64,000 nt of DNA, from assembly GCF_033954835.1 (NCBI RefSeq), contig NZ_CP121471.1, forward strand, positions 372,001 through 436,000, read 5' to 3'. The translations under genes and the position numbers were made by a program. Positions within the stretch are counted from its first letter, which is position 1; each line of letters starts with the position of its first letter. This DNA comes from Thiorhodovibrio frisius. GTDB taxonomy: Bacteria > Pseudomonadota > Gammaproteobacteria > Chromatiales > Chromatiaceae. The notes under the pieces are model-generated. The model was given only the letters and a program-made list of their open reading frames with translations. It was not told the origin of the DNA and did no database searches. Shown piece after piece: positions 28,133-42,867 of the stretch.

Positions 28133-28651
28133 TCAAGGCAGTTCGAAGGAGGGCGCCAACTGCTGCAAGACCTTTGCGGGCAACAGCAGGCGATCCGGGC
28201 AGCCCGGCAATGGGATAAAGCCAAAGCGTCGGTAGAAGGCCGCTGCCGATGCATCCTTGGCATCCACCACAATGGCGGCAACGGCCAGTACCTGGCTGGC
28301 CTGTATAACTTTGCGGCAGGCATCGGAAAGCAAGATCGAACCCAATCCACGGCCCTGAAAGCTCTGGTCGACGGCCAAGCGTCCGAGTAACGCAATAGGC
28401 ACCGGATAGCGGGGCAGCTTGCGCGCCATCTCTGGCGGCAAACTTTCAGCACGAACGCTTCCCGCGCTCAACGAGAAGAAGCCGGCGGGACGCTGCGTCT
28501 CATTTGGAGTGGCGGCGACGAATACCCGAGCAATTCCCCGTCTCACATCCTGGGATGCATAGCGCCGCAGGTAGAGATCGAGTTGTGGCTCGCCACAGTG
28601 AAAGAGGTCGGTATCGATGGTGCCATCAAGCGCCTGGATAACGAAGCTCAA
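28133..28651 (-). CDS. GNAT acetyltransferase toxin (TacT/AtaT-like)
   Basis: About 172 residues, with a proposed TTG start at 28651 that overlaps the stop of the DUF1778 gene. The acetyl-CoA site is LAVDQSFQGRGLGSILLSDA (Q-x2-G-x-G), with AAAFYRRFGFIPLPG near the end, the layout of DUF1778-partnered GNAT toxins. Characterised members acetylate aminoacyl-tRNA and block translation. The overlap and gene order support a toxin-antitoxin operon. Confidence 0.85.
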   Translation of the reverse strand: MSFVIQALDGTIDTDLFHCGEPQLDLYLRRYASQDVRRGIARVFVAATPNETQRPAGFFSLSAGSVRAESLPPEMARKLPRYPVPIALLGRLAVDQSFQGRGLGSILLSDACRKVIQASQVLAVAAIVVDAKDASAAAFYRRFGFIPLPGCPDRLLLPAKVLQQLAPSFELP

Positions 28652-28932
28652 GAAGCGATAACCTGTTCCGAATGACGTTCGAAGGCACGAACCAGCGCGG
28701 CATTGGGTACAGCCGGCGTGTCGAGCGCGGCAAGAAATGCCTGAAAATCGTCGTTTTGAAGCGTGATCGACTCCTGTTCGCTCAGAATGCGTTCCGCAGC
28801 GGCGACGGCTTCGTTCAGAACGAATGCTGACAGATTGGAGCGGCTGTAGGCAGCTGCTTTGTCCAGCAACTGCCGGGTACGCTCGTCGCAACGGATATGG
28901 AGACGGCTATTTTTGGTTGCGATCAGGCTCAT
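28648..28932 (-). CDS. DUF1778 antitoxin (TacA/AtaR-like)
   Basis: 94 residues from the ATG at 28932. The N-terminal half, SRLHIRCDERTRQLLDKAAA and SAFVLNEAVAAAERIL, is a ribbon-helix-helix domain of the DUF1778 type. The C-terminal tail binds the GNAT toxin in studied systems. An upstream in-frame ATG (29064) is unlikely, because the extra part is unrelated to the family. Confidence 0.85.
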   Translation of the reverse strand: MSLIATKNSRLHIRCDERTRQLLDKAAAYSRSNLSAFVLNEAVAAAERILSEQESITLQNDDFQAFLAALDTPAVPNAALVRAFERHSEQVIAS

Positions 28933-29136
28933 TGCAGGTTCCGGGGGAAATAGGAAGACTTTCGGAATTGTGCGCCGAACGTGCGTACAGGACAAGTCGA
29001 AAGCCCTTTTGTCTTCAGACAGCATATTGGCATGGCCCCGGAAGCCAATTGCGGATCCTGCCAACCGACATCATGGGCAGGGCGCACATACTTGATGTTG
29101 AGGCCCGTCGTTAATCCGGTCGACAGGCGCTTCAGA

Positions 29137-29350
29137 TCAAAACCCACCGCCCTCGCTGTAGTAGTCGTGGGCCAGGTTATCAAAGCGCGTGTACTGCCCC
29201 TGAAAGGCGAGCTTCACGGTGCCGATGGGGCCGTTACGCTGCTTGGCGATGATAATCTCGGCAATGCCTTTGTCGGAGCTGTCTTCGTTGTAGACCTCGT
29301 CGCGATAGATAAAGGCGATCAGGTCTGCGTCCTGCTCAATGGTGCGGGCC
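29137..29350 (-). pseudogene. Displaced copy of the dnaB 3' end
   Basis: The frame reads [20 protein letters not shown] through to DYYSEGGGF and a stop, matching the last 68 or so residues of the DnaB encoded at 30359. The nucleotide match covers about 209 bases with several silent differences. Upstream it keeps only a vestige, NRPVMS. It cannot make a helicase. It marks one edge of a segment that contains a UPF0175/DUF3368 pair. Confidence 0.9.
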
Positions 29351-29403
29351 GACATTACCGGTCGATTCGCGATTCTGGCAGTCGGCAGAATACAGCGGTC
29401 GGC

Positions 29404-29904
29404 TCAGTTCGATGGCGCTTCGCCAACCTCTTGCAGCGCCTGCGCCACCAATGTGGGACTGAGATACAACCCCTCGTCAATCAGCCGTTTGATAACAGGC
29501 TTGGCTGCCGGAATCTGTCCCATGCGTTGAGCCGCGAGAAGGATTCCTAATGTTCCGACGACTGGAATATCCAGGCTCTGCGCACAGCGGCGCGCTGCGG
29601 CGTCATCCAGCACGGCAACCGCCGTGGGCCGCCGAAGACAATGACTCAGAACCTGGGTTTCGCCTGCTCCGAGGTCCCATGCCGCGACAATTGGGGGAAT
29701 CGCGATGTCTTCGGCAAGAACCAGCCTGCGCTGGCTCTTAAAGGCACCCGTGATCTCTGGTCCATCCCAGCCGGCGCGAATCTCTCGCACGACCGCATCT
29801 GGAACCGCGACATCCGTTGTGCTGAATTCGAAAAGCCAAGACCACCCATTAACCCGATGTAAAAAGATCAGTGGAGAGGCGTTGACGATCAGCTTGTCAG
29901 GCAC
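29404..29904 (-). CDS. DUF3368 PIN-domain nuclease (VapC-like toxin)
   Basis: 166 residues. LIVNASPLIFLHRVNGWSWL carries the first PIN-like residues, although the usual leading D-x-S/N is N-A-S here. LGAGETQVLSHCLRR and AVLDDAAARRCAQSLDIPVV supply the later acidic site, and GTLGILLAAQRMGQIPAAKP is the DUF3368 C-terminal signature. Relatives are RNases paired with UPF0175 antitoxins. It overlaps the upstream antitoxin gene by 16 bases. Confidence 0.85.
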   Translation of the reverse strand: MPDKLIVNASPLIFLHRVNGWSWLFEFSTTDVAVPDAVVREIRAGWDGPEITGAFKSQRRLVLAEDIAIPPIVAAWDLGAGETQVLSHCLRRPTAVAVLDDAAARRCAQSLDIPVVGTLGILLAAQRMGQIPAAKPVIKRLIDEGLYLSPTLVAQALQEVGEAPSN

Positions 29905-30146
29905 GCCAGTTCCTCGCGCAATTCTTCAATGTCTGCTTGCACGGCAGGCACGCGGCGTCGATACAGTTCGCCAAGGAGATCAGTGCGGCTAAGCCCGAGA
30001 ATTTCAGCTGCCTTGCTTTGCGAGATACGCCCTTCCGCATACCACTGAACCACCGCTGCGCTCTTGACCTCTTGCGCGAATTCATTCGGGCCCTGTCGGA
30101 GTGCGGATAGAGCGCCTGAATCAAAATCAACCATGATCTGGGGCAT
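29889..30146 (-). CDS. UPF0175 antitoxin
   Basis: 85 residues. FAQEVKSAAVVQWYAEGRIS and SKAAEILGLSRTDLLGELYR are the helix-turn-helix core of UPF0175, the usual DNA-binding antitoxin partner of DUF3368 proteins. The gene sits directly before its toxin. About 210 bases lie between it and the dnaB stop, which should hold its promoter. Confidence 0.85.
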   Translation of the reverse strand: MPQIMVDFDSGALSALRQGPNEFAQEVKSAAVVQWYAEGRISQSKAAEILGLSRTDLLGELYRRRVPAVQADIEELREELACLTS

Positions 30147-30358
30147 CGTGTCCTAAACCTCTCTTGCAGCGCTGACATGAATCAACTTTCAGCCTGGTTG
30201 TCAGGCAGAGTGCACGTTAAACAACGGCGTTCAACCGTTTGCTCAAGCTTCGGTCCCGCTTGTGCATAACGACTACGAGGGCTTGGCGCCGTCTCTCGCG
30301 ACCTTAGTCTGGCCGGAAATAAGCCGGACATCCAAGCCGTTTGGCTAGGTTGTAACGT

Positions 30359-33247
30359 TCAAAACCCACCGCCCTCGCTGTAGTAGTCGTGGGCCAGGTT
30401 ATCAAAGCGCGTGTACTGCCCCTGAAAGGCGAGCTTCACGGTGCCGATGGGGCCGTTACGCTGCTTGGCGATGATGATCTCGGCAATGCCCTTGTCGGAG
30501 CTGTCTTCGTTGTAGACCTCGTCGCGATAGATAAAGGCGATCAGGTCGGCGTCCTGCTCGATGGCGCCGGATTCTCTCAGGTCCGACATGACCGGTCGCT
30601 TGTTCGGTCGGCTTTCCAGGCTGCGGTTGAGCTGGGACAGGGCGACCACGGGTACGCTCAGCTCCTTTGCCAGCGACTTGAGTGAGCGGGAGATCAGCGA
30701 GATTTCGGTCGCGCGGTTCTCACCGGCCATCGGTGCCTGCATCAGTTGCAGGTAGTCGAGGACGATCATGCCCAGTTCTTTCTCTTCGCGCTTCAGCTCC
30801 CGTTGCAGGCGCCGCACCCGCGCGCGCACCTCGGTCGGCGACAGACCGCCGGTGTCGTCGATGTGCATGGACACTTGCGACAGCATACTGACCGCCGAGG
30901 TCAGGCGCGGCCAGTCCTCATCGCCGAGCTTGCCGGTGCGTACTCGGTGCTGATCGATCTGCCCGAGCGAGGACATCATGCGCATGGCAAGGGAGTCGCC
31001 GGGCATTTCCATGCTGAAGATGGCGACGCCTTTGCCGGTTTTTATCGCGACATTTTCGGCCATGTTCATGGCGAAGCTGGTGTTGTGCACGCAGATGTCG
31101 TTGGCGATGAAATTGTGGGTATCGGGGATGGTGAGATCGTAGACTTGACGCAACCCAAGGGGCTCGATGGCGACGATAGGGTCCCAGAACAGATCGCTGC
31201 AAGCAAGATCAACTAGCGACTGATCCCCCAAGGCGCAGGCCAGCTTTGCGAGCCGCTTGCGGGGCAGGGCGCGCTTGCCCACATGAATGTTGCTGGTGCC
31301 GATCAATCCCGCCCGCTCTGCGAGATGCGCCCAAGACTCCTTACCCTTCAGTGCTCGCAGCCGCTCCCAGACGCCAACTGGAATCAGGTCGGTGTTGGTC
31401 TGCTGGCGCTTTTGCGCGAGCGCCTCGAGCACGCGCTCGAGGGCGGGCTCTTTCGAAAAGATGCCGATCTCGGTGGCAAAGGTCCGAATCGAGTCGCCAT
31501 CGGTGATATCCAATTGCCAGGCATGGGAGTGGCCCTGTTCGCGGCGAATGCGGCGGTGACGCAGCTTGGCGATGATGCCGAAGCGCAGCAGCAGATGCTG
31601 AATCTGTCGGGCCAGGCGCTCACTGACCGAGGCGTAGCCAAGCTGACATTGTCCGCTGCTCAAGCGCGTCGCCCAGCCATCGGTGGCGAAGAGCCGGTTT
31701 AGAAACAAAGCCAGTTGATCCTTCGGCAGTTGAAAGACGGGCGTGGGAACGAATTTGCCGTGCGCGTCGCGTTCCCAAAGTCCAAGCTCGATGAGCCAGC
31801 GAGTCAAGGCATTGGGACCATTTTTCGCGCCATCCAACCGTGGATTGGGATCCCAGGTAACGCGAATGTCGGCGAAAAAGTCTGTAATGCGGTCGAAAAG
31901 CGCCACACCGGGCATGCTGCGACCTTGAATCCAGTTGCATACGCTGGCCGGGCATGCGCCTGTGGCAAGGGCGAAGGCGCGCTGGGACGATCCAGCCGCG
32001 ACCAATGCGTCCGCGAGCGCTTGGCCAAAGACTCGACGCTGATCCTTGATGCGCGCGTGATCGCCGATCACACAGACCTCGGGAGTTCGGTCGGGGCGTT
32101 GCTTGAGTAATGCGCGTACCCCGCCGAAATCCTGCGCGGCGGAGATAAAGTCCGCTTGAATCGAGGCGTTTTCGTTGATCAGTTTGGGCGTTCGGTTTCT
32201 AAAGCAGCCGTCGCCAATGAGGTAGCCGAGCAGTTTGACCTCGCACTCGCGCATTGCCTGGGTGCCAAAGACCGGCAGGCGGCGTGGGACGCCAATGGTG
32301 TCGCCGACCTTGAGCTCGCCAAGCGGCTTCCAGCCATCCAGCGTTAGAAAGGGATGCGTGGTGGTTGTTTCAACGACGCGGCCGAGCCTTGTGGTCACAC
32401 GGAAGGCGGGCTTGAAGCCGTCATCGACGAATGCGCTCGCCCGCGCAGTCTGGAGTCGCAGCCGTTCGCTGAGTGTCAGCAGTTCGGCCTGGCGTCGGTG
32501 GAACAGGGTTTCAATGGTTTCGACGCGACCGTCTGCCAGCAGGATCTCCGAGTTGGCCTCGAGGCATTTGCCCATTGACGGCCGTCCGGCCACGATAACG
32601 AGATCCCCGGCTTGCAGACCGGAGGTTTTCATGTCGAAGTCGGTAAAGCCGGTCGGGACGCCGGTGATGGGTTCTTCGCGATGGTAGAGTTCGTCGATTT
32701 TGTCCATCGCGGTGACCAGCAGGTTGCGGATCGGCTGGAAGCCTCCGCCGCCGCGAGTGAGTTGCTCGGCGATCTGGAACACCTTGGCCTCGGCCAGGTC
32801 GAGGATTTCGGACTCGCTGCGGCCCTCGGTGGCGAAGGCCAGGTCGGCGATCTCGACCCCGGCACGGGCGAGCTGGCGCAGCACCGAGTTGAAGCGCACG
32901 ATGCGCGCATAGTGCACAGCATTGGCGGCGGAGGCGGTGTTGCGGTCGATCTCGGCGAGATAGGGCAGGCCGCCGATGTCCTCGAGCAGCGAGCGCTTTT
33001 CGAGCGCTTCGGCCAAGGTGACGACATCGAAGGGCTGGTTTTCCTCGGCCAGGATGGCGATGCCGCGAAAGACCAGGCGGTGTTCCTGGCGGTAGAAGTC
33101 GTCTTCGCAGACTTTGTCGGCGATCTGCTCCCAGGTGGCGTTTTCGAGCATCAGGGCGCCGAGCAGGGATTGCTCGGCGTTAATGTTGTGCGGTGGGACG
33201 CGGGCGTCGGCGAGTTCTGGTGGGGCGGTTGGGTCCAAGGACGTCAT
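30359..33247 (-). CDS. dnaB: Replicative DNA helicase DnaB with an intein in the P-loop
   Basis: 962 codons from the ATG at 33247. Residues 1-227 hold the DnaB N-terminal domain (NAEQSLLGALMLENATWEQI) and the first half of the RecA-like core, ending RPSMGK. An intein fills 228-722. The core resumes at TSFAMNMAENVA and continues with MIVLDYLQLMQAPM, ALSQLNRSLESRPNKRP and the C-terminal DYYSEGGGF. After splicing the helicase would be 467 residues, the normal length, with Walker A GRPSMGKTS restored. The last 209 bases are duplicated at 29137. An in-frame ATG at 33289 is less likely. Confidence 0.95.
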   Translation of the reverse strand: MTSLDPTAPPELADARVPPHNINAEQSLLGALMLENATWEQIADKVCEDDFYRQEHRLVFRGIAILAEENQPFDVVTLAEALEKRSLLEDIGGLPYLAEIDRNTASAANAVHYARIVRFNSVLRQLARAGVEIADLAFATEGRSESEILDLAEAKVFQIAEQLTRGGGGFQPIRNLLVTAMDKIDELYHREEPITGVPTGFTDFDMKTSGLQAGDLVIVAGRPSMGKCLEANSEILLADGRVETIETLFHRRQAELLTLSERLRLQTARASAFVDDGFKPAFRVTTRLGRVVETTTTHPFLTLDGWKPLGELKVGDTIGVPRRLPVFGTQAMRECEVKLLGYLIGDGCFRNRTPKLINENASIQADFISAAQDFGGVRALLKQRPDRTPEVCVIGDHARIKDQRRVFGQALADALVAAGSSQRAFALATGACPASVCNWIQGRSMPGVALFDRITDFFADIRVTWDPNPRLDGAKNGPNALTRWLIELGLWERDAHGKFVPTPVFQLPKDQLALFLNRLFATDGWATRLSSGQCQLGYASVSERLARQIQHLLLRFGIIAKLRHRRIRREQGHSHAWQLDITDGDSIRTFATEIGIFSKEPALERVLEALAQKRQQTNTDLIPVGVWERLRALKGKESWAHLAERAGLIGTSNIHVGKRALPRKRLAKLACALGDQSLVDLACSDLFWDPIVAIEPLGLRQVYDLTIPDTHNFIANDICVHNTSFAMNMAENVAIKTGKGVAIFSMEMPGDSLAMRMMSSLGQIDQHRVRTGKLGDEDWPRLTSAVSMLSQVSMHIDDTGGLSPTEVRARVRRLQRELKREEKELGMIVLDYLQLMQAPMAGENRATEISLISRSLKSLAKELSVPVVALSQLNRSLESRPNKRPVMSDLRESGAIEQDADLIAFIYRDEVYNEDSSDKGIAEIIIAKQRNGPIGTVKLAFQGQYTRFDNLAHDYYSEGGGF
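31082..32566 (-). other. DnaB intein with LAGLIDADG homing endonuclease domain (495 residues)
   Basis: The intein begins with Cys (CLEANSEILLADGRVETIET). The N3 splicing motif is TTTHPFLTLDGW, and it ends FIANDICVHN before Thr of the host, so all catalytic residues for protein splicing are present: Cys1, the TxxH histidine, His-Asn and +1 Thr. Between the halves lie GYLIGDGCF and LNRLFATDGWATR, the two LAGLIDADG helices of a DOD-type homing endonuclease. It should splice and could still home. It interrupts the ATP-binding loop between Lys and Thr, so unspliced DnaB would be inactive. Confidence 0.9.
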
Positions 33248-33315
33248 CCTTTGTGTTTGCGGAGCAGTGCGGTTTTGGGAGGGGGGCAATGTCTGAGCGG
33301 TAAGGGCTTGCCCAT

Positions 33316-33439
33316 GGCTTTGGGTCGGGTACCGGTCGCGGGGGACGCCGTGAATCCATCCATGGAGGCTTCACGGCGGCATCCCTGATTGCAATCAAGG
33401 GCCGCCGAGACCCCCGCGCCCGGCACCCGACCCAAAGCC
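33316..33439. repeat. Long intergenic hairpin repeat, copy 3
   Basis: A 124-base element with 19-base outer arms, GGCTTTGGGTCGGGTACCG at 33316-33334 and its near-complement at 33421-33439. The inner part shares GGGGGACGCCGTGAAT and GCCGCCGAGACCCCCG with copy 1, with a small extra palindrome TGATTGCAATCA at the loop. It lies between thiC and dnaB, both leftward. Confidence 0.8.
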
Positions 33440-33515
33440 GAAAGTTCGCCAGTGAAATGATATTCGCCAGCGAAAGCTATCAAGTGGCGTATGGATTCGA
33501 CCCTGGAAGCTGGGT

Positions 33516-35654
<2,139 letters not shown>

Positions 35655-35917
35655 GGATGTAATAGCACGCTAGCCCAAGGCGCGGGGGATTTCAAGCGGG
35701 TGAATTCTGATGATGTCTTTGGGGGCTTTGGGAGTCCTTGCAGTCGTTGTGGTCCTTGGAGCCTTTATAAAAGCAACCAAAGACACCAATGACACCAGGT
35801 ACCCCTGGAATCTCAACCACAAGACTCTGACAGTGCTATCCGTCCGATTTCAGCAGAAGCCTTGCGGTTCTCGGGTATAGAATGCCAGCTGGTTTAGTTT
35901 ATCCGAGGAGGCTCATC

Positions 35918-36505
35918 ATGGTGGTGCTCATTGTCATTTTGGTAATTTTAGCGCTGCTGGCGATTTGGGGTGTCACGTCGTACAACGGTCTGATCGCCGC
36001 GCGCAACAATATCGCCAATGCTTTTTCCCAGATCGATGTCCAGCTCCAACGGCGCCATGATTTGATTCCAAATCTGGTCGAGTCGGTCAAGGGCTACATG
36101 AAGCACGAGCAAGATACATTGAACCAGGTCATTTCCGCGCGTGCGGCGGCGCAGCAGGCGCAGATCACGATGAAGGGCGATCCGACCGACGGCGCTGCCA
36201 TGGCGGCTTTGGCCGGTGCCGAGACGGCCCTCGGCGGGGCGCTCGGGCGCTTGTTCGCGCTGGCTGAGAATTACCCGGACCTCAAGGCCAATCAGAACAT
36301 GATGATGTTGCAGGAAGAACTCTCGAGCACCGAGAACAAAGTCTCTTTCGTGCGTCAGGCGTTCAATGATGCTGTGCTGAATTACAACAATCGCCTGCAA
36401 TCCTTCCCGATCAATCTGTTCGCTGCCAATTTCAACTTCAAGCAGGCGCAAATGTGGGAGATGGAAGACACCACTGCGCGAGAAGTGCCCAAGATCAGTT
36501 TCTGA
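35918..36505 (+). CDS. lemA: LemA family protein
   Basis: 195 residues from the ATG at 35918, which follows GAGGAGG. One N-terminal membrane helix (about 2-20) is followed by the LemA coiled domain: YNGLIAARNNIANAFSQIDV, QRRHDLIPNLVESVKGYMKH, LSSTENKVSFVRQAFNDAVL and YNNRLQSFPINLFA. LemA is often paired with an HtpX-like membrane protease, and that gene follows here after 18 bases. The function of LemA is not known. Confidence 0.9.
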   Translation: MVVLIVILVILALLAIWGVTSYNGLIAARNNIANAFSQIDVQLQRRHDLIPNLVESVKGYMKHEQDTLNQVISARAAAQQAQITMKGDPTDGAAMAALAGAETALGGALGRLFALAENYPDLKANQNMMMLQEELSSTENKVSFVRQAFNDAVLNYNNRLQSFPINLFAANFNFKQAQMWEMEDTTAREVPKISF

Positions 36506-36523
36506 CGCGGGCGGAAGTGCGAT

Positions 36524-38655
36524 ATGGACTTTTTCGCGGCACAGGCGCGGGCGCGCACGAATACGCGAGTGCTGATTCTGTACTTCGGCCTGGCATTGCT
36601 GGTGATTGCCGCTGGCGTGTATGGGCTGGCGCTGCTTTTGTTTACTGGCGTCATGGATGGTAGCACCGCCGCGAGTGGCGGTTTCCAGCCTCTGCTTTGG
36701 TGGCAGCCGGGTGTTCTGGTGGCTGTGCTGCTGGGTGTCGGGCTAGTAATCGGCGGTGGCAGCCTGGTCAAGATCGCGATGTTGCGCCATTCCGGTGGCG
36801 CCGGTGTGGCCGAGTCACTCGGTGGGCGGCGCGTTGAGCGTGACACGACAGAGTTTGCCGAGCGTCGCCTGTTGAATCTGGTCGAGGAAATGTCCCTCGC
36901 CGCCGGCATGCCTTTGCCGCAGGTCTACATTCTGGATCATGAGCAGGGCATCAACGCCTTTGCCGCCGGCTTTTCTCCCGATGAGGCCGTGGTGGCCGTG
37001 ACCCGTGGCTGTCTGGATCAGTTTAGCCGCGATGAGCTACAGGCGGTGATCGGCCATGAGATGAGCCATATCGTGCATGGCGATATGGCGTTGAATGTGC
37101 GGCTGATGGGAGTGATCTTCGGGCTGCTGATGTTATGGACGCTGGGGCGCTGGATGCTTGCGCTGGCGCCAAATCGCGGGCGCGGGAGCAAGAACCAGGA
37201 TAGTCGGTTGGCTATTTTTGGGCTTGGAGTCTTGGTGCTTGGGGCCATTGGGTTGTTTTTCGGGCGCTTGATTCAGGCCGCCGCCTCGCGTCAGCGAGAA
37301 TATCTGGCCGATGCCTCCTCAGTGCAATTCACGCGCAATCCACAAGCGCTCCAAGCTGCGCTGCTGAAAATTCTCCAAGCTGGTTCCGGGCTGCAAACGC
37401 CGGCGGCTGAGCAGGCGCGTCATTTCTTTTTTGCCGATGGTGGCGGGCGCGCACGCAAGCGCGGCGACGACGCCCGTTCTCTGCGTTCTGCTCAGGGGTT
37501 CATGGGCGGCTGGCTGGCGACTCACCCGCCGCTGGTCAGTCGAATTCAGCGCCTTGATCCGCACGGCGGTGCCGAGAGCTTGGCGCGAGCGGTTGATGTC
37601 AATGGGGCCGCCGCTGGGCTCGGCACTCCGAACGGTGCGCTGGCCAGTGGTATGACCAGCCTTCCAACCAGTGTTCCAGCCAAGGTTTCGGCCAGCGGTA
37701 TGCAGGTCCATGGCGGTGCTGCACTCGCCCCTGGTGTCTCTTCGGCGCAAGCGGTGCCGGCGTCTGTCTCAGCCCTGGCCCCATCGCTCGACGCGGACAA
37801 GCCCGCCGCAGGTGGCTCTCTGCTGGTGCAGAGCGCCGGTCAGCTCGAAGCCGGGCATTTGGCCTACGTGCAACATCTGATGACGCAGATCGCCCCGGAG
37901 ATCCAGCAGGCGGCGCATCAACCCCAATCCGCAGCGCTCCTGGTGCAGGCGCTCTTTTGCCTGAGCCGCCCCGATCAGAGCAACCATCGCATGCAAGTGC
38001 TTGCGCCGCCTAAGGGCCTGGCCCTGGCTGACTGGGTGCGCTTGTTGTCTGCGCTTCCGGCGCAGGCGCAATTGCTGGTGTTCGATTTGGCGCTGCCAAG
38101 TTTGCAGGCGCTGCCCCAAAGGCTGCGTGCTGACCTGCTCCGGCAGCTTGCCGAGCTTGCAGCCCCGGATCTTGACGCTGGGCTGTTCGATCTGTTGCTG
38201 CTGGTCGGAGTGCAGGCCGGGGCATCCGCGCATGCAGACCTGGTCAGCATCGCCTCCGACCCTGTCGATAGCATCGTCGATAACAGCATCGGCAAAGGCG
38301 CTGCCATGAATCTTGTGTTCTCCTGCCTGGCGCGGGCGGCCGGTACTGGCGCCGATGTCGAGCGGGCATTTGCGGCTGCCTGCGCTCAGGCGCCGGAGCC
38401 CTATGCTTGGCGCTTGCTCGCCGGCACCGGGCTGCGCCCGGGAGCACTCATCGGCGCGGGCCGCCGTTTGGCACGCTTGCGCCCGGAGCGCAAACGCGCG
38501 CTGCTTGCCGCCTGTGAGGCGGCTGTGGTTGAAAATGCCAGCATTCGTCTGGCGGAAGGTCAGCTGTTGCGCGTCATCTGCGCTTTGCTTGGCGTGCCCA
38601 TGCCGCTGTTGCTGCCAGGGCAGTTGCGCCATTTTGCCGAGGTCAATCAGGGGAG

Positions 38656-38659
<4 letters not shown>
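36524..38659 (+). CDS. M48-family membrane metalloprotease (HtpX-like) with long C-terminal extension
   Basis: 711 residues. Two N-terminal helices lead to a peptidase domain with the zinc motif [10 protein letters not shown] (HExxH) near residue 180, followed by two more helices and [20 protein letters not shown], which carries the third zinc ligand Glu. Up to about residue 350 it looks like HtpX. A further 350 residues, rich in Ala, Leu and Gln, form a soluble domain I do not recognise. The lemA gene is just upstream, and the 3' end overlaps the histidine kinase start by four bases. Confidence 0.88.
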
Positions 38660-41384
<2,725 letters not shown>

Positions 41385-41388
<4 letters not shown>

Positions 41389-42272
41389 TGGGACCACGAG
41401 CCTGGCTGGTCGCCGGGTTGATGCTGGGGTTAAGTCAAGGCATGGCCCAAAACACGGATCAAAGTACGGGCCAAAGTATCAATGGCGAGCCCAACCGCCT
41501 GGAGCGCATTCTGAGCGCAGGGCAGGTGAGGGTGTGCATCTGGCCGGAATACTATGGCATTACCTATCGCGATCCGCGCACGCAGAGCCTGTCTGGCATT
41601 GACTACGACATGGCCCAAGCGCTGGCCGCAGATCTGGGCGTCGAGCTTGAACTGATTGAGAGCAGCTTTGCCGAGCTGATTCCGGATATTGAGCAGGATC
41701 GCTGCGATGTTGCCATGTTCGCCATTGGTATCACCCCGGAGCGCGAAAAGCATCTTCGCTTTACCGAGCCGCATCTTGCCAGCGACATTTACGCGGTGAC
41801 CACCAAGGCCAATCGCCGCATTAATAGCTGGGAGGATATCGACCGCGACGGGGTGTTGGTTGCCGTGGCTAAGGGCACCCTGCACGAACCCATCATGCGC
41901 CGGCGGTTGCAGCAGGCAAGGCTCAAGGTCTTCGACACCCCCTTCGCACGCGAGCAGGAAGTCCGCTCCGGGCGCGCCGATGTGTTCATGACCGACTATC
42001 CCTACGGGAAGCGAATGCTTGACACCGTCGACTGGGCGCGGCTGATCGCACCCGAAGGCGGGTTTCACATCACGCCCTATGCCTATGCACTCAAGCCGGG
42101 TGACGATGCCTGGCACGCGCGCATGCAAGAATTTGTGCAATCCATCAAGCAGGACGGTCGTCTGGCGGTGGCAGCAGAAAAAAACGGCCTGTCGCTATTG
42201 TTGGTGGGGGACGTGGATGATCAGGACAGTGATGAGCGCAGTTTTGTAACCATCGACCCACCAAACGACTGA
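41385..42272 (+). CDS. Periplasmic solute-binding protein, family 3 (amino-acid type)
   Basis: 295 residues with a signal peptide (cut after GMAQ). The SBP_bac_3 fold is seen in [60 protein letters not shown] and [20 protein letters not shown]. No permease or ATPase gene follows. Overlap with the kinase gene suggests that it delivers a ligand signal to that kinase's outer domain rather than serving uptake; that is inference. Confidence 0.85.
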
Positions 42273-42867
42273 ATCGGCAAACCGGCGACAAGCAGAAAAT
42301 TGGACAGCATCAGTCAGAAGGCTTAGTGAAGATTAGGAGTCGGCTGGGCGAAGACGTTCATCTCGGTCTTCTGTAAGCTGGGTATCGGCTGATACTTGGC
42401 CTGAACGCGCCAGATTCAGCTCGCCAAGTCAATGGTTTCCGCATCCTGTCCGAGCCAAGATCGCCACTCTTGCGTCTGGCCCGATCACTACCCTGCGTAA
42501 GGAGAATCTGTTCAATGGCTCGCACAAGGCGCGACCGCAAGTCACTCCGTTCAGGCCCTGCCAACAAATGTCAGGCAGACAGCAAAGTCCAGCCACTGTC
42601 CGATCACGAAAACGCAACCAACGACCCTGCGGCGCAGGGCATTCAGGCCCGAGGATAGGAAATCCAAACCACCCTGGGGATCCAGTACGCGTGTCAGTGC
42701 GGATATTATCGGTCGATGAGAACGAGGTCAACGGCGGAAACACGCCTGCTCGCCCGTTTTGAGGGGCGCAGGACGGACTTGGTTGCGTGTTTTGAGCGAA
42801 GTTGGGCGCGGGCGGGCGAACTGAAGACAAACGCCCTTGGCGCCTTGTCTGGTGGGAAAAGGCGTGG
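42273..42867. other. Intergenic stretch without a supported gene
   Basis: About 600 bases between the solute-binding gene and the transposase remnant. Open frames on either strand have no recognisable product. Possibly scar sequence left by insertion events. Confidence 0.5.

Noticed and set aside
29137-29350. A small intact DnaB-like gene
   Set aside because: Only the last 68 or so DnaB residues are encoded and the homology starts mid-domain; a duplicated gene end.
32612-33388. A 258-codon rightward frame opposite dnaB
   Set aside because: Mirror of DnaB coding sequence; no independent support.
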